Assembly (NCBI GenBank): GCA_018267725.1
Contig: JAFDXY010000023.1
Location: 32,654 to 96,653, forward strand
DNA length: 64,000 nt
Origin: Bacteroidota bacterium
Lineage (GTDB): Bacteria; Bacteroidota; Bacteroidia; Chitinophagales; Chitinophagaceae
Direction of reading: 5' to 3'
Shown: one piece after another, positions 34,769 to 42,791 of the stretch
How positions within the stretch are numbered: the stretch's first letter is position 1
Layout: every line of letters begins with the position of its first letter
Notes under the pieces: generated by a model
What the model was told of the DNA's origin: nothing
The model's input: only the letters and a program-made list of their open reading frames with translations
Databases searched by the model: none
Translations under genes and position numbers: made by a program

Positions 34769-35887
34769 ATGAAAGTAATGGGAATTGTTTCCTACAAAGT
34801 TTTTCCTGCTTATATGGGCGGGCAAAAAGGCGTAGCTAAGTTTTACGAATATCTTTCAAAAAAAACAGAAACAATTCTTGTTACTGCAAAAGAAAATGAA
34901 GAAGCTAACTTTTTAATAAAAAAACAATATAATTTTTTATTCAATCATCATTGGAGTTGGTTAAATATTTTTTACATTAACAAATTAGTTTATTTAATAA
35001 GGCAACATAAAGTTGATGTAATTATTATTGAACATTCTTATTTAAGTTGGTTGGGCATTTTGCTAAAAACCTTTACAGGCAAGCCTTTTGTAATACACTC
35101 GCATAATATTGAAGCATACAGGTTTAAACAAGCCAATAAATTTTGGTGGAAGTTTTATGAATATTATGAGAAGTGGGTTCATGCAAAAGCCAATCATGTT
35201 TTTTATAAAACAGTAGAAGATGCAACGCATGCAACAGATGTTTGGCAATTAAAAAACCATACTTATACAATTATTCCGTTTGGAACAGATTTGCAAACAA
35301 TTCCATTGTGTTTTGATAAACAAACAAGCAGAAATTTAGTTTGTAAAAAACATAATATTAATTTAAATGATGTAATTTTTCTTTTCAACGGCACATTAGA
35401 TTTTCAACCAAACATTCATTCAATAGAAATTATTATTAATGAAATAACACCATTATTGCTTCAATCAAATTTTCAATACAAAATAATTATTTGCGGAAAC
35501 AGAATAAAAGAAAATTTATTTCAACAAATTAAAAACTGTAAGAATTTAATTCACGCAGGTTTTGTTGATGATATAGATTTATATGTAAAAGCAGCCGATG
35601 CATTTATAGTTCCTTCTTCTTTAGCAACGGGAATTAAAACAAAAATTATTGAAGCATTGGCAAATAATACTTTGGTAATTGCTAATGAAGAAAATATAAA
35701 AGGTATAGATGTTTCTATCTTAAACAATAAATTAATTTCCGTAAAAAGCAATAACAGCAATACTTTTAGCGAAGTAATGTTAAAAACAAAACTGCTTAAA
35801 AATGAAGACACACCGCAATTATTTTATGCAACCTATTATTGGAACAATATAATTAGCAAGGCAATTTTATCTTTACAAAACTTATGA
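34769..35887 (+). CDS. Glycosyltransferase, family 4 (GT-B) type
   Basis: The 372-residue protein has a GT-B layout. The N-terminal domain has VMGIVSYKVFPAYMGGQKG, where donor/acceptor-binding Gly residues are usual, and KPFVIHSHNIEAYRF (about 107-121). The C-terminal domain has FNGTLDFQPNIHSIEIII (about 206-223), the NxHG-like NLIHAGFVDD (about 256-265) and the donor-binding end DAFIVPSSLATGIKTKIIEALA with a Glu. It overlaps the next gene by 4 bp (ATGA) and follows YfhO by 4 bp, so it is translationally linked to both. The sugar is not predictable. Confidence 0.85.
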   Translation: MKVMGIVSYKVFPAYMGGQKGVAKFYEYLSKKTETILVTAKENEEANFLIKKQYNFLFNHHWSWLNIFYINKLVYLIRQHKVDVIIIEHSYLSWLGILLKTFTGKPFVIHSHNIEAYRFKQANKFWWKFYEYYEKWVHAKANHVFYKTVEDATHATDVWQLKNHTYTIIPFGTDLQTIPLCFDKQTSRNLVCKKHNINLNDVIFLFNGTLDFQPNIHSIEIIINEITPLLLQSNFQYKIIICGNRIKENLFQQIKNCKNLIHAGFVDDIDLYVKAADAFIVPSSLATGIKTKIIEALANNTLVIANEENIKGIDVSILNNKLISVKSNNSNTFSEVMLKTKLLKNEDTPQLFYATYYWNNIISKAILSLQNL

Positions 35888-36801
35888 GCAACAGCTTGCA
35901 AATATCAATTGTAATATGCACATACAATCGTGCAGCATATATAAACGATGCGTTGCAAAGTTTATACAACCAAACATTTTCTAAAAAAAATTATGAAGTA
36001 ATTATTGCCAACAATAATTCAACCGATAATACAAAAGAAGTTGTTGAAACATTTATTGCATTGCATGCAGATGCTAATTTTATTTATGTTGAAGAAAAAC
36101 AACAAGGTGCATCTTATGCAAGAAATACAGGTGCTGCATTGGTTCAATCTCCGCTTCTATGTTTTATGGATGATGATGCCATTGCAGAAAATAATTATTT
36201 AGAATTAATAGTTTTATTTTTTAAACAACATGCAGATGCCGGAGGTTTGGGCGGAAGAATTATTCCTAAATATATTCCGGCAGAACCTAAATGGATGAGT
36301 TATTATGTTTCATCGTTAGTAGGAAATTTTAATTATAGTAATGAAGTTTGTGTTTTTACCGAAGGGAAATATCCTTTAGAATCTAACATGATTATTAAAA
36401 CAGAAGATTTTAAAAAAGTAAATGGCTTTAATACAGCATTACCGGGCGTTGTAGGCACTTTGCGTATTGGTGGCGAGGGCAAAGAATTTTTTTATAAACT
36501 ACAAGCATTGGGTAATAAAATTTATTATCATCCTAAAATTATTGTGCAACATGTTGTTGAAGTAAACAAACTTACCAAAGAATATATGTATAGAGTTGCA
36601 AGCGGTATTGGCAGAGGTGAAAGAAGAAGAGTATTATTAATTAGCAAAGCAGCTTATGCAAAAAAAAATATAGAATATTTTGTAAAACTAATTGCATCTT
36701 TTATTCTTGCAATAAAATATACTTTACAAGGCCATCCTGCAAAAGCATTACCCGTTATACAATTTAGAATTGATGCTTGGAAAGGATTAATAGGAAAATA
36801 A
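35884..36801 (+). CDS. Glycosyltransferase, family 2 (GT-A)
   Basis: The N-terminus SIVICTYNRAAYINDALQSL is a typical GT2 nucleotide-binding start (about 8-27). The DXD-type metal motif is in LLCFMDDDAIAENNYL (Asp-Asp-Asp, about 92-96). FNTALPGVVG and GEGKEFFYKLQALG (about 195-208) form the usual acceptor region with the catalytic Asp/Glu. It has 305 residues. The gene overlaps the GT4 gene by 4 bp and is followed 7 bp later by a methyltransferase. It probably adds a sugar to a surface glycan; the donor is unknown. Confidence 0.85.
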   Translation: MSNSLQISIVICTYNRAAYINDALQSLYNQTFSKKNYEVIIANNNSTDNTKEVVETFIALHADANFIYVEEKQQGASYARNTGAALVQSPLLCFMDDDAIAENNYLELIVLFFKQHADAGGLGGRIIPKYIPAEPKWMSYYVSSLVGNFNYSNEVCVFTEGKYPLESNMIIKTEDFKKVNGFNTALPGVVGTLRIGGEGKEFFYKLQALGNKIYYHPKIIVQHVVEVNKLTKEYMYRVASGIGRGERRRVLLISKAAYAKKNIEYFVKLIASFILAIKYTLQGHPAKALPVIQFRIDAWKGLIGK

Positions 36802-36808
36802 TTATTTT

Positions 36809-37396
36809 ATGAACTTAGAAGTTTTTATAAACAGAAAAATTAAAGGAACACTTACGCGTTGGTTTGGAATACAATTTACTTATGGATCAGAAACAAATAA
36901 AGTAAGGCATTTAGTAACTAAATATTGCGTAGGAAAAGGTTGTGATATTGGTTTTGGAGGAGATAAAATATTAAAGCAAAACTGCGATGGTATTGATTTT
37001 CCGCAACCTTATGCAAAAGCAGGAAAAGATAAAGTAGAGATTGGTTGCGATGTTATTAATGATGAAATTCCGGTGGCAGATAACACTTATGATTATGTTT
37101 ATACAAGTCATTTAATTGAAGATTTTACAGATACGGTTGATGGGTTAAAAAAATTTATTCGCATTTTAAAAAATGGAGGAACTTTAATATTGGTATTTCC
37201 TAACCAAGTAAAGTATGAAGAAATTTGTAATAGAATTGGTCAGCCATTAAACCCCTATCATATACATAAAGAAATGGGATATGATTTTATGTTGCAAAAA
37301 CTAAACGAACTAAATATTACTTACGAAATTTTATACAGTAGCAATTGCGAAATTGATTATAACGTGATAATGGTTTTAAAAATTAATAAATTATAA
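36809..37396 (+). CDS. Class I SAM-dependent methyltransferase
   Basis: This 195-residue protein has the SAM-binding motif I, GKGCDIGFGGDKILK (about 45-59), an acidic loop and a motif near TYDYVYTSHLIEDFTD (about 95-110). NGGTLILVFPN (about 126-136) forms the following strand. It matches the methyltransferase_11 fold without a clear substrate signature. It ends the plus-strand glycan series and its stop overlaps the end of the convergent glycosyltransferase gene by 6 bp. Methylation of a glycan sugar is a plausible role by context. Confidence 0.75.
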   Translation: MNLEVFINRKIKGTLTRWFGIQFTYGSETNKVRHLVTKYCVGKGCDIGFGGDKILKQNCDGIDFPQPYAKAGKDKVEIGCDVINDEIPVADNTYDYVYTSHLIEDFTDTVDGLKKFIRILKNGGTLILVFPNQVKYEEICNRIGQPLNPYHIHKEMGYDFMLQKLNELNITYEILYSSNCEIDYNVIMVLKINKL

Positions 37397-38365
37397 ATTA
37401 CTAATTTTTACGCCGAATGGTTTTAGCCATTTATTAATAGTCTTCATTAAGCCTGTAGATTGCTTTATTGGTTTTGCATAAACGCTGGGTAGTGCAATAA
37501 AATAATCGTAGTTGTTAGCTTTTACTTTTTCTTTATAGTTGGAAAGCAATTGAAATAAAATAGGCAATTTGTTTAATTCAAATCTGTTTTGATGTCTCGA
37601 TAAAATTTCAGGTGTTTCAAATTTGTATCCGCTAATATGCAGAAATATTAATGGTTCAACATCATCAACCATCACTACATTATTTTTTACAGATAAATTT
37701 CTTTCATGTAAATTCCAATAAGCAACATTTAATGCTTTATTTTTTGCAATACATATTTCATTAAAAAATAAAGGAACAAGGTTAAGCCATGTTTGATCTA
37801 CACCCATTCCTTCTGCAAAATTGTAATAACATTCATCTATTAAATGGTTACTCCACCAATTTAAAAATTGTTTAGAATTGTTATTAATTTTTAATGCAAT
37901 AAACCCTGCATTATATAAACCAGATCTAAGAATATCTCTTTCTCTCGGTAATAAATTATCTGTTATCGGAGTGAGAAAATGTGGTGTTATAACAATACTT
38001 TTTTCTTGTAAATATTCTTCAATTACATGAAAAGGTTGGTACACATATATATCAGTATCTAAATAAATTACAATTTCAGGATTATGTTTTTCAATTAAAT
38101 AGTTTGCGAAAAATGGTTTTAATGCACAATTCAATTCAATTAAAGAATATTGTTTATTCATCTTCTCAAACTCAACAATACCAATGCTTTCAACTTCTAT
38201 TAAGTTATATGGATGAAAGAAATTTTTATCAAATCTGTTTTCAACTTTATCGGCCAAGCAAATAAAAATTGTATAATCTGTATGGTGTTTACAAAACGAA
38301 TCTGCCATTGTTTTTGCATAAGCTAAATGATTGGCAGAGCAAACAGTATATAAAATTTTTGTCAT
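37391..38365 (-). CDS. Glycosyltransferase with DxD motif (GT8-like)
   Basis: The 324-residue protein starts with ILYTVCSANHLAYAKTMADSF, an acceptor for nucleotide sugars, and has PEIVIYLDTDIYVYQPF (about 93-109) with the DxD metal-binding motif. MGVDQTWLN (about 185-195) matches the DQ motif of GT8/GT24-type GT-A enzymes. The gene overlaps the upstream methyltransferase gene by 4 bp, indicating translational coupling. It is probably part of the same glycan locus; the sugar is unknown. Confidence 0.75.
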   Translation of the reverse strand: MTKILYTVCSANHLAYAKTMADSFCKHHTDYTIFICLADKVENRFDKNFFHPYNLIEVESIGIVEFEKMNKQYSLIELNCALKPFFANYLIEKHNPEIVIYLDTDIYVYQPFHVIEEYLQEKSIVITPHFLTPITDNLLPRERDILRSGLYNAGFIALKINNNSKQFLNWWSNHLIDECYYNFAEGMGVDQTWLNLVPLFFNEICIAKNKALNVAYWNLHERNLSVKNNVVMVDDVEPLIFLHISGYKFETPEILSRHQNRFELNKLPILFQLLSNYKEKVKANNYDYFIALPSVYAKPIKQSTGLMKTINKWLKPFGVKISNL

Positions 38366-39075
38366 AATTTTTTGGCTACAATAATATTATTCAAATATAG
38401 TTTTTCGTTCTTAGGCCATAATGGCTCAAACAGCTTGAACAACCAATTTAAAATAGGAACAACAATTTGCCTGATAATTTTTTTGAAAAAATTAAACTTC
38501 GATAAAAATTTTACATGATGCAACCAATAATCATTTAAGTAAATAATAAATAACTGATGAATAGCAGATAATGTATGCCCACTTTTATCTATTACTTCAA
38601 TTTCAAAACCATTTTTTTCTAACAAATTTTTTAATGCAAATTGAGTGTAACGTGCATAATCATTAGGTATTTCATGCTCTTCCCAAACAAAAGGACAAGT
38701 AATTAAAATTCTTCCGTTTTGTTTTAGTACTCGGTTTAATTCGGGTAAAATTTCATTCAAATTAAAAACGTGTTCAAAAACTTCACTTGTAAAAATGCTA
38801 TCAAATTCTTCATTATTAAACGGTAAATTTTTCCCGTTATAAAAAAAATCAATTTGTTCATTTACATGGCTATGCCCATCACTTGCATAATCTACTCCAA
38901 CATAGGTACTAATATTTGTAAAAAGATTTTTATATGGTTTTGCACCACAACCAAAATCAAGCAAATTACCACTTAGCATATTGCTGTACTGGTTAATTTT
39001 GTTGTATAAGCCTTTTCGTATAAAATACAAAGGATGGCTTATTGAAGGATTAAAATCGGTTAAAATATTCTTCAT
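38362..39075 (-). CDS. Class I SAM-dependent methyltransferase
   Basis: The start ATG at 39075 (MKNILTDFNPSISHP) is preferred; a longer frame begins with TTG directly beside the divergent gene. The SAM-binding motif GNLLDFGCGAKPYKNLF is at about residues 35-51 and VGVDYASDGH is motif II. The region EFDSIFTSEVFEHVFNLNEILPELNRVLKQNGRILITCPF matches UbiE/Methyltransf_11 proteins. About 238 residues. A glycan-modifying role is suggested only by the position in the glycan cluster. Confidence 0.75.
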   Translation of the reverse strand: MKNILTDFNPSISHPLYFIRKGLYNKINQYSNMLSGNLLDFGCGAKPYKNLFTNISTYVGVDYASDGHSHVNEQIDFFYNGKNLPFNNEEFDSIFTSEVFEHVFNLNEILPELNRVLKQNGRILITCPFVWEEHEIPNDYARYTQFALKNLLEKNGFEIEVIDKSGHTLSAIHQLFIIYLNDYWLHHVKFLSKFNFFKKIIRQIVVPILNWLFKLFEPLWPKNEKLYLNNIIVAKKL

Positions 39076-39114
39076 GCTTTGCAAAGAAAGCAATATAAAA
39101 ATTAAATTGACCAA

Positions 39115-40266
39115 ATGATTAACAGGCTTAAAGGTTTTTTATACAATATAATAGAATTTTTTGCTACGCAAGGAAGCAGAAAAACAAATACATCAAAAAA
39201 AATATTGTTATTACGTGTTGATGAAATTGGTGATTATATTCTTTTCAGAAGTTTTATTAAACCTATTTTAGAAACTAATATTTGTGTAAATGCAACCATT
39301 CATTTTTGTGGAAATACATCTTGGCAACAATTATTCGAATTAGAATTTGGAAACAGTTTTTCAAAAGTTTATTGGCTTCAAAAAAATAATTTTAAGTCTA
39401 AAATTTTGTATCGTTATTCTTTTTTGAAATCAATTTATAAAGAGAATTATTCAACAGTCATTAATCCAACTTTCTCAAGAGCTAAACGTGTTGATGATGC
39501 CATTGTAAAAGCTGCTAAAGCTATTAACAATATTGGCATGCAAAGAAATAATGAAAATTATGAAGTTTATGAAAATAATTTCGATAAAAGTCTTTATCAA
39601 TCAATGTTTCAGCCTAAAGAAAAATTATTATTTGAGTTTGAAAGAAATAAATTATTTGCAGAAAACATAACAAACACAAACATTAATGCTTCTTTACAAT
39701 TTAATAATGAATTAATTCAAAAACATGAAGTAAAAGATTTGCCCGAAAATTTTGCTGTTATTTTTCCGGGTTCAAGAAATAAATATAGAATTTGGCCAAC
39801 AGAAAATTTTGTTACTGTTAGCAACTATTTGGTTGAAACACATCAATTAAAAATAATAGTTTGCGGAAGCATGACCGATGCAGTTTATGCAGAATCTTTT
39901 ATACAGCAATGCCCATTTACTGTAATAAATTTAGTTGGAAAAACAAACTTATTGCAAATGCTTTACATATTATCAAAAGCAAAATGTTTACTATCGGTTG
40001 ATACTGGTTCTATACATTTAGCTGCTTCGGTAAACTGCACCACTTTCGGCATTTTCAATGGCTCACAATATGGTAGGTTCAGCCCTTATCCTAAAACAAT
40101 AATTAAAAATATTTATGCTGTGTATCCTGATAAAGTAGAGGCAGATATAGTAAAAAATAATTTAAACAAATACGAGTATGTTGTAAACATTCCGTATGCA
40201 GCAGTTACTACAAAAAAAATAATTTCGGTTATAAAACATCACTTTAATTTGCAACATGAAATTTAA
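39115..40266 (+). CDS. Glycosyltransferase family 9 (heptosyltransferase-like)
   Basis: The 383-residue protein has the GT9 pattern. The N-terminus KILLLRVDEIGDYILFR (about 28-44) is the D-x-x-GD loop seen in WaaC/WaaF-type enzymes. NFAVIFPGSRNKYRIWPTENF (about 214-234) is the GT9 donor motif, and LLSVDTGSIHLAASVNC (about 292-308) is the conserved D-x-G-x-x-H-L-A segment. GT9 enzymes transfer heptose or related sugars in lipopolysaccharide cores. Its stop overlaps the following methyltransferase gene by 11 bp, so the two are coupled. Confidence 0.85.
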   Translation: MINRLKGFLYNIIEFFATQGSRKTNTSKKILLLRVDEIGDYILFRSFIKPILETNICVNATIHFCGNTSWQQLFELEFGNSFSKVYWLQKNNFKSKILYRYSFLKSIYKENYSTVINPTFSRAKRVDDAIVKAAKAINNIGMQRNNENYEVYENNFDKSLYQSMFQPKEKLLFEFERNKLFAENITNTNINASLQFNNELIQKHEVKDLPENFAVIFPGSRNKYRIWPTENFVTVSNYLVETHQLKIIVCGSMTDAVYAESFIQQCPFTVINLVGKTNLLQMLYILSKAKCLLSVDTGSIHLAASVNCTTFGIFNGSQYGRFSPYPKTIIKNIYAVYPDKVEADIVKNNLNKYEYVVNIPYAAVTTKKIISVIKHHFNLQHEI

Positions 40267-41005
40267 ACCCGTAAAAGCATTTAAAGCTTTATTTGAACTT
40301 GATAAAACCGCAGAAATATTTCCTTCTGACTTTGAAGATTTTCATATAAACATTATTAATAAAGTTAGGCCTTATACAATGACGAGTAATGAACGTTTGT
40401 ATGGTTTAATTGAAGCCGTAAAATATGTTGTAAAAAATAATATTGAAGGAAGTATTGTTGAATGTGGCGTTTGGAAAGGTGGAAGTATGATGGCTATTGC
40501 AGAAACGCTTTTGCAGTTAGGTGATACAAGCCGACAACTTTTTTTATACGATACTTTTGCCGGAATGACTGCCCCTACTGAAGAAGATGTTGATCAACTA
40601 AACCGAGATGCAAGTTCACAACTACAAAATGATATTAATAAAAAAACTGAAAGTATTGTTTGGGCTTATTCAGGCTTGCAAGAAGTAAAAACAAATATTC
40701 AAAAAACAAAATACCCTTCTGCTAATTTTCATTTTATTGAAGGAGATATTTTGCAAACTATTCCTACAAATCTTCCACCTAAAATTGCTTTATTAAGGTT
40801 AGATACAGATTGGTATGAATCTACTAAACATGAAATGATTCATTTATATCCGTTGCTACAACAAAACGGTGTTTTAATTATTGATGATTATGGCTTTTGG
40901 AAAGGAAGCAGAAAAGCAGTTGATGAATATATTGATACAAATAAAATTTCTATCCTGTTAAACAGAATGGATGAAACAGGAAGAATTGCCATTAAGCAAC
41001 ATTAA
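40256..41005 (+). CDS. TylF/MycF-type O-methyltransferase (sugar O-methyltransferase-like)
   Basis: The 249-residue protein has SIVECGVWKGGSMMAIAETL (about 62-81) as SAM-binding motif I and FLYDTFAGMTAPTEED (about 97-112). ALLRLDTDWYESTKHEMIHLYPLL (about 178-201) has the metal-binding Asp, and VLIIDDYGFWKGSRKAVDEYI the second Asp pair. This is the macrocin O-methyltransferase (TylF) family, Mg2+-dependent, which methylates sugar hydroxyls in antibiotics and surface glycans. In this context a surface-glycan sugar is the likely substrate. Its stop overlaps the convergent GT2 gene by 4 bp. Confidence 0.86.
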   Translation: MKFKPVKAFKALFELDKTAEIFPSDFEDFHINIINKVRPYTMTSNERLYGLIEAVKYVVKNNIEGSIVECGVWKGGSMMAIAETLLQLGDTSRQLFLYDTFAGMTAPTEEDVDQLNRDASSQLQNDINKKTESIVWAYSGLQEVKTNIQKTKYPSANFHFIEGDILQTIPTNLPPKIALLRLDTDWYESTKHEMIHLYPLLQQNGVLIIDDYGFWKGSRKAVDEYIDTNKISILLNRMDETGRIAIKQH

Positions 41006-41784
41006 ACATTTGCTAAGCCTGCTTTTTTCTTTATGCTAAATAAAAATTTCCCGAAACTTGTTTGCAATAAATAGAATAAAATTTTCAAACGTAATTGCCA
41101 TAACCTGCATTTAACAGAATAACCAAAATAAGATTCGTACACCTGAATATTTTGTTGTAAAGATTTTAAATAATTGTTGCTGCTTACACCTGCATCATCA
41201 AACACAACCATTGTTTTATTAATAAATTTATAAGGCTCGTTTTTTATTCTGCACATTAAATCATAATCCATTGCAATAGAATAATTCAAATTAAAAAGCC
41301 CTACTCTATTATAAACTTCTTTTCTTAAAAACCATGTTGGGTGGGCAACACTTCTCATGCCTTTATACAATTGTTTTTCATTAAACGGTTTACCTACTTC
41401 AATTAAATGCCCACTTCGTTTAATTTTAATTTTACCACTAACCCATTGTGTTTGCGGATGATTTAAAAAAGTTTCTTCAACAACCGAAAGTATTTTTTCA
41501 TCGGCATATATATCTCCACTATTTAATAAATGAATAATTGCAGCACTTGCATTGGTAATACCTTTATTAAATGCATCTGAAATTCCTTTATCTCTTTCAT
41601 TTATCCATTTTCTGTAATGTGGTTGTGGTTTGCTTTTCAGCCAAGTGGCAATATCATTTTCAGTAGAACCATTTATAATCCAATGCTCAACAGGTTGTGT
41701 TGTTTGCATATCAACACTTGCACAAGTTTTTTCTACATCGGCAAGGTTATTAAAACAAATAGTTATAACAGCAATAGAAGGCAT
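41002..41784 (-). CDS. Glycosyltransferase, family 2
   Basis: IAVITICFNNLADVEKTC (about 4-21) is the GT2 start, ISDAFNKGITNASAAIIHLLNSGDIY (about 68-93) contains the Asp-rich metal site, and GLFNLNYSIAMDYDLMCRI (about 157-175) holds the catalytic acceptor region. It has 260 residues and resembles the WcaA/WcaE-like colanic-acid transferases. The gene starts 8 bp after the mqnA stop, so it is probably co-transcribed with mqnA although it is functionally a glycan enzyme. The alternative is a fortuitous neighbour. Confidence 0.85.
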   Translation of the reverse strand: MPSIAVITICFNNLADVEKTCASVDMQTTQPVEHWIINGSTENDIATWLKSKPQPHYRKWINERDKGISDAFNKGITNASAAIIHLLNSGDIYADEKILSVVEETFLNHPQTQWVSGKIKIKRSGHLIEVGKPFNEKQLYKGMRSVAHPTWFLRKEVYNRVGLFNLNYSIAMDYDLMCRIKNEPYKFINKTMVVFDDAGVSSNNYLKSLQQNIQVYESYFGYSVKCRLWQLRLKILFYLLQTSFGKFLFSIKKKAGLANV

Positions 41785-41792
41785 TGGGCAAT

Positions 41793-42551
41793 TTATTCGT
41801 TCAAAAAGTTTAAAAATTTTTGTAAAGCTTCTTTTTTATTTTCAGTTAATTGATACGAAATATTTTGAGTGTAATATTTTTTTAAATCATAATCGGCAAA
41901 ATTATTTTCTGCAACAATTTCATCAATATGCTGCAACCCTAAACTGTTTGCATTATTAAATTCAGTAATAAAATTTTCAGGTAAATGTTTATTGGCAACC
42001 CATGCTGCAAAAACAAAAGGCAAGTTGGTAAAATTTTTCCATGCAGTTGCTAAATCATACACGTATGCCGAAATTTTTCTTTGTTGTAAAGCTCTATCAC
42101 CAATTACAACACCTGCGGTTGTTCCGTTAATATGTTCTCTAAAATCTTCTTTTGCATCTTCAAACACAACATTGTTTTTCCAATAATATTTTAATAAAAT
42201 TTTTGCCAAATTAACCGATGTGTTACTTTGATAATCTAATAAAACCCTTTCAATTTTATCTATAGGCACTTCGCTAAACAAACAAACACTTGCTACTTCA
42301 TTTTCTGCACCAATACAAAAATCGGTAACAATAAAATGTTCTTTCATTTTAGGAATAACAGCCACCGGAATTAAGCCTACATCAATTTCATTGTTCAATA
42401 ACATAGCAGCAATTTTTGCAGGATATGCTTCTATTAAATCAATCTTATCTATCAAATGGCTGCGTTTAATTCCATACAATAAAGGCTTTGTGTTTAAATA
42501 ACTTACAGCACCAACTTTAATCTTATTCAATTCATCTAAATTTGCTTGCAA
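41793..42551 (-). CDS. mqnA: Chorismate dehydratase (futalosine menaquinone pathway)
   Basis: MqnA makes 3-enolpyruvyl-benzoate from chorismate, the first step of the futalosine route to menaquinone. The 252-residue protein shows VGAVSYLNTKPLLYGI (about 14-29), LLNNEIDVGLIPVAVIP (about 51-67) and VLLDYQSNTSVNLAKILLKYYW (about 108-129), all typical of the PF02621 solute-binding-like fold. A stop lies upstream and no ATG is in frame before these motifs, so translation probably starts at TTG, either 42551 or 42530. The other mqn genes are not in the window. Confidence 0.88.
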   Translation of the reverse strand: MQANLDELNKIKVGAVSYLNTKPLLYGIKRSHLIDKIDLIEAYPAKIAAMLLNNEIDVGLIPVAVIPKMKEHFIVTDFCIGAENEVASVCLFSEVPIDKIERVLLDYQSNTSVNLAKILLKYYWKNNVVFEDAKEDFREHINGTTAGVVIGDRALQQRKISAYVYDLATAWKNFTNLPFVFAAWVANKHLPENFITEFNNANSLGLQHIDEIVAENNFADYDLKKYYTQNISYQLTENKKEALQKFLNFLNE

Positions 42552-42633
42552 AGAAAAAGATTTTTTTGTGAACCAACTTTAGTTCTTTGTGCATCTTATG
42601 TTGTGTCACTCACTTGTACTATAACAATGCTAT

Positions 42634-42710
42634 TCGTCATGTAGAACAAAGTGAGACATCTCTCAAATTTAATAGAAAGATTTCTCCTCACAAGTTCGTT
42701 GAAATGACGA
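42634..42710. repeat. Composite repeat R5 (short palindromic unit)
   Basis: A 77-bp unit begins TCGTCATGTAGAACAAAG and ends TTCGTTGAAATGACGA, so its outer 7 bp are inverted copies. The inner halves AGACATCT and AGATTTCTCC are related to those of R1-R4. It lies in the divergent gap between mqnA and purB. Confidence 0.65.
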
Positions 42711-42758
42711 TAATGTAAGAGACAAAATGTATGAAACACAAAAACTAAAAATAATTTT

Positions 42759-42786
42759 ATAACTCATTATTTATAATTTATACTTT
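42759..42786. repeat. Degenerate heptamer array (4 units) before purB
   Basis: Units ATAACTC, ATTATTT, ATAATTT, ATACTTT follow each other directly and end 5 bp before the purB start codon. The match to a 7-bp period is weaker than at 12 or 28 kb. Confidence 0.4.
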
Positions 42787-42791
42787 AATAA

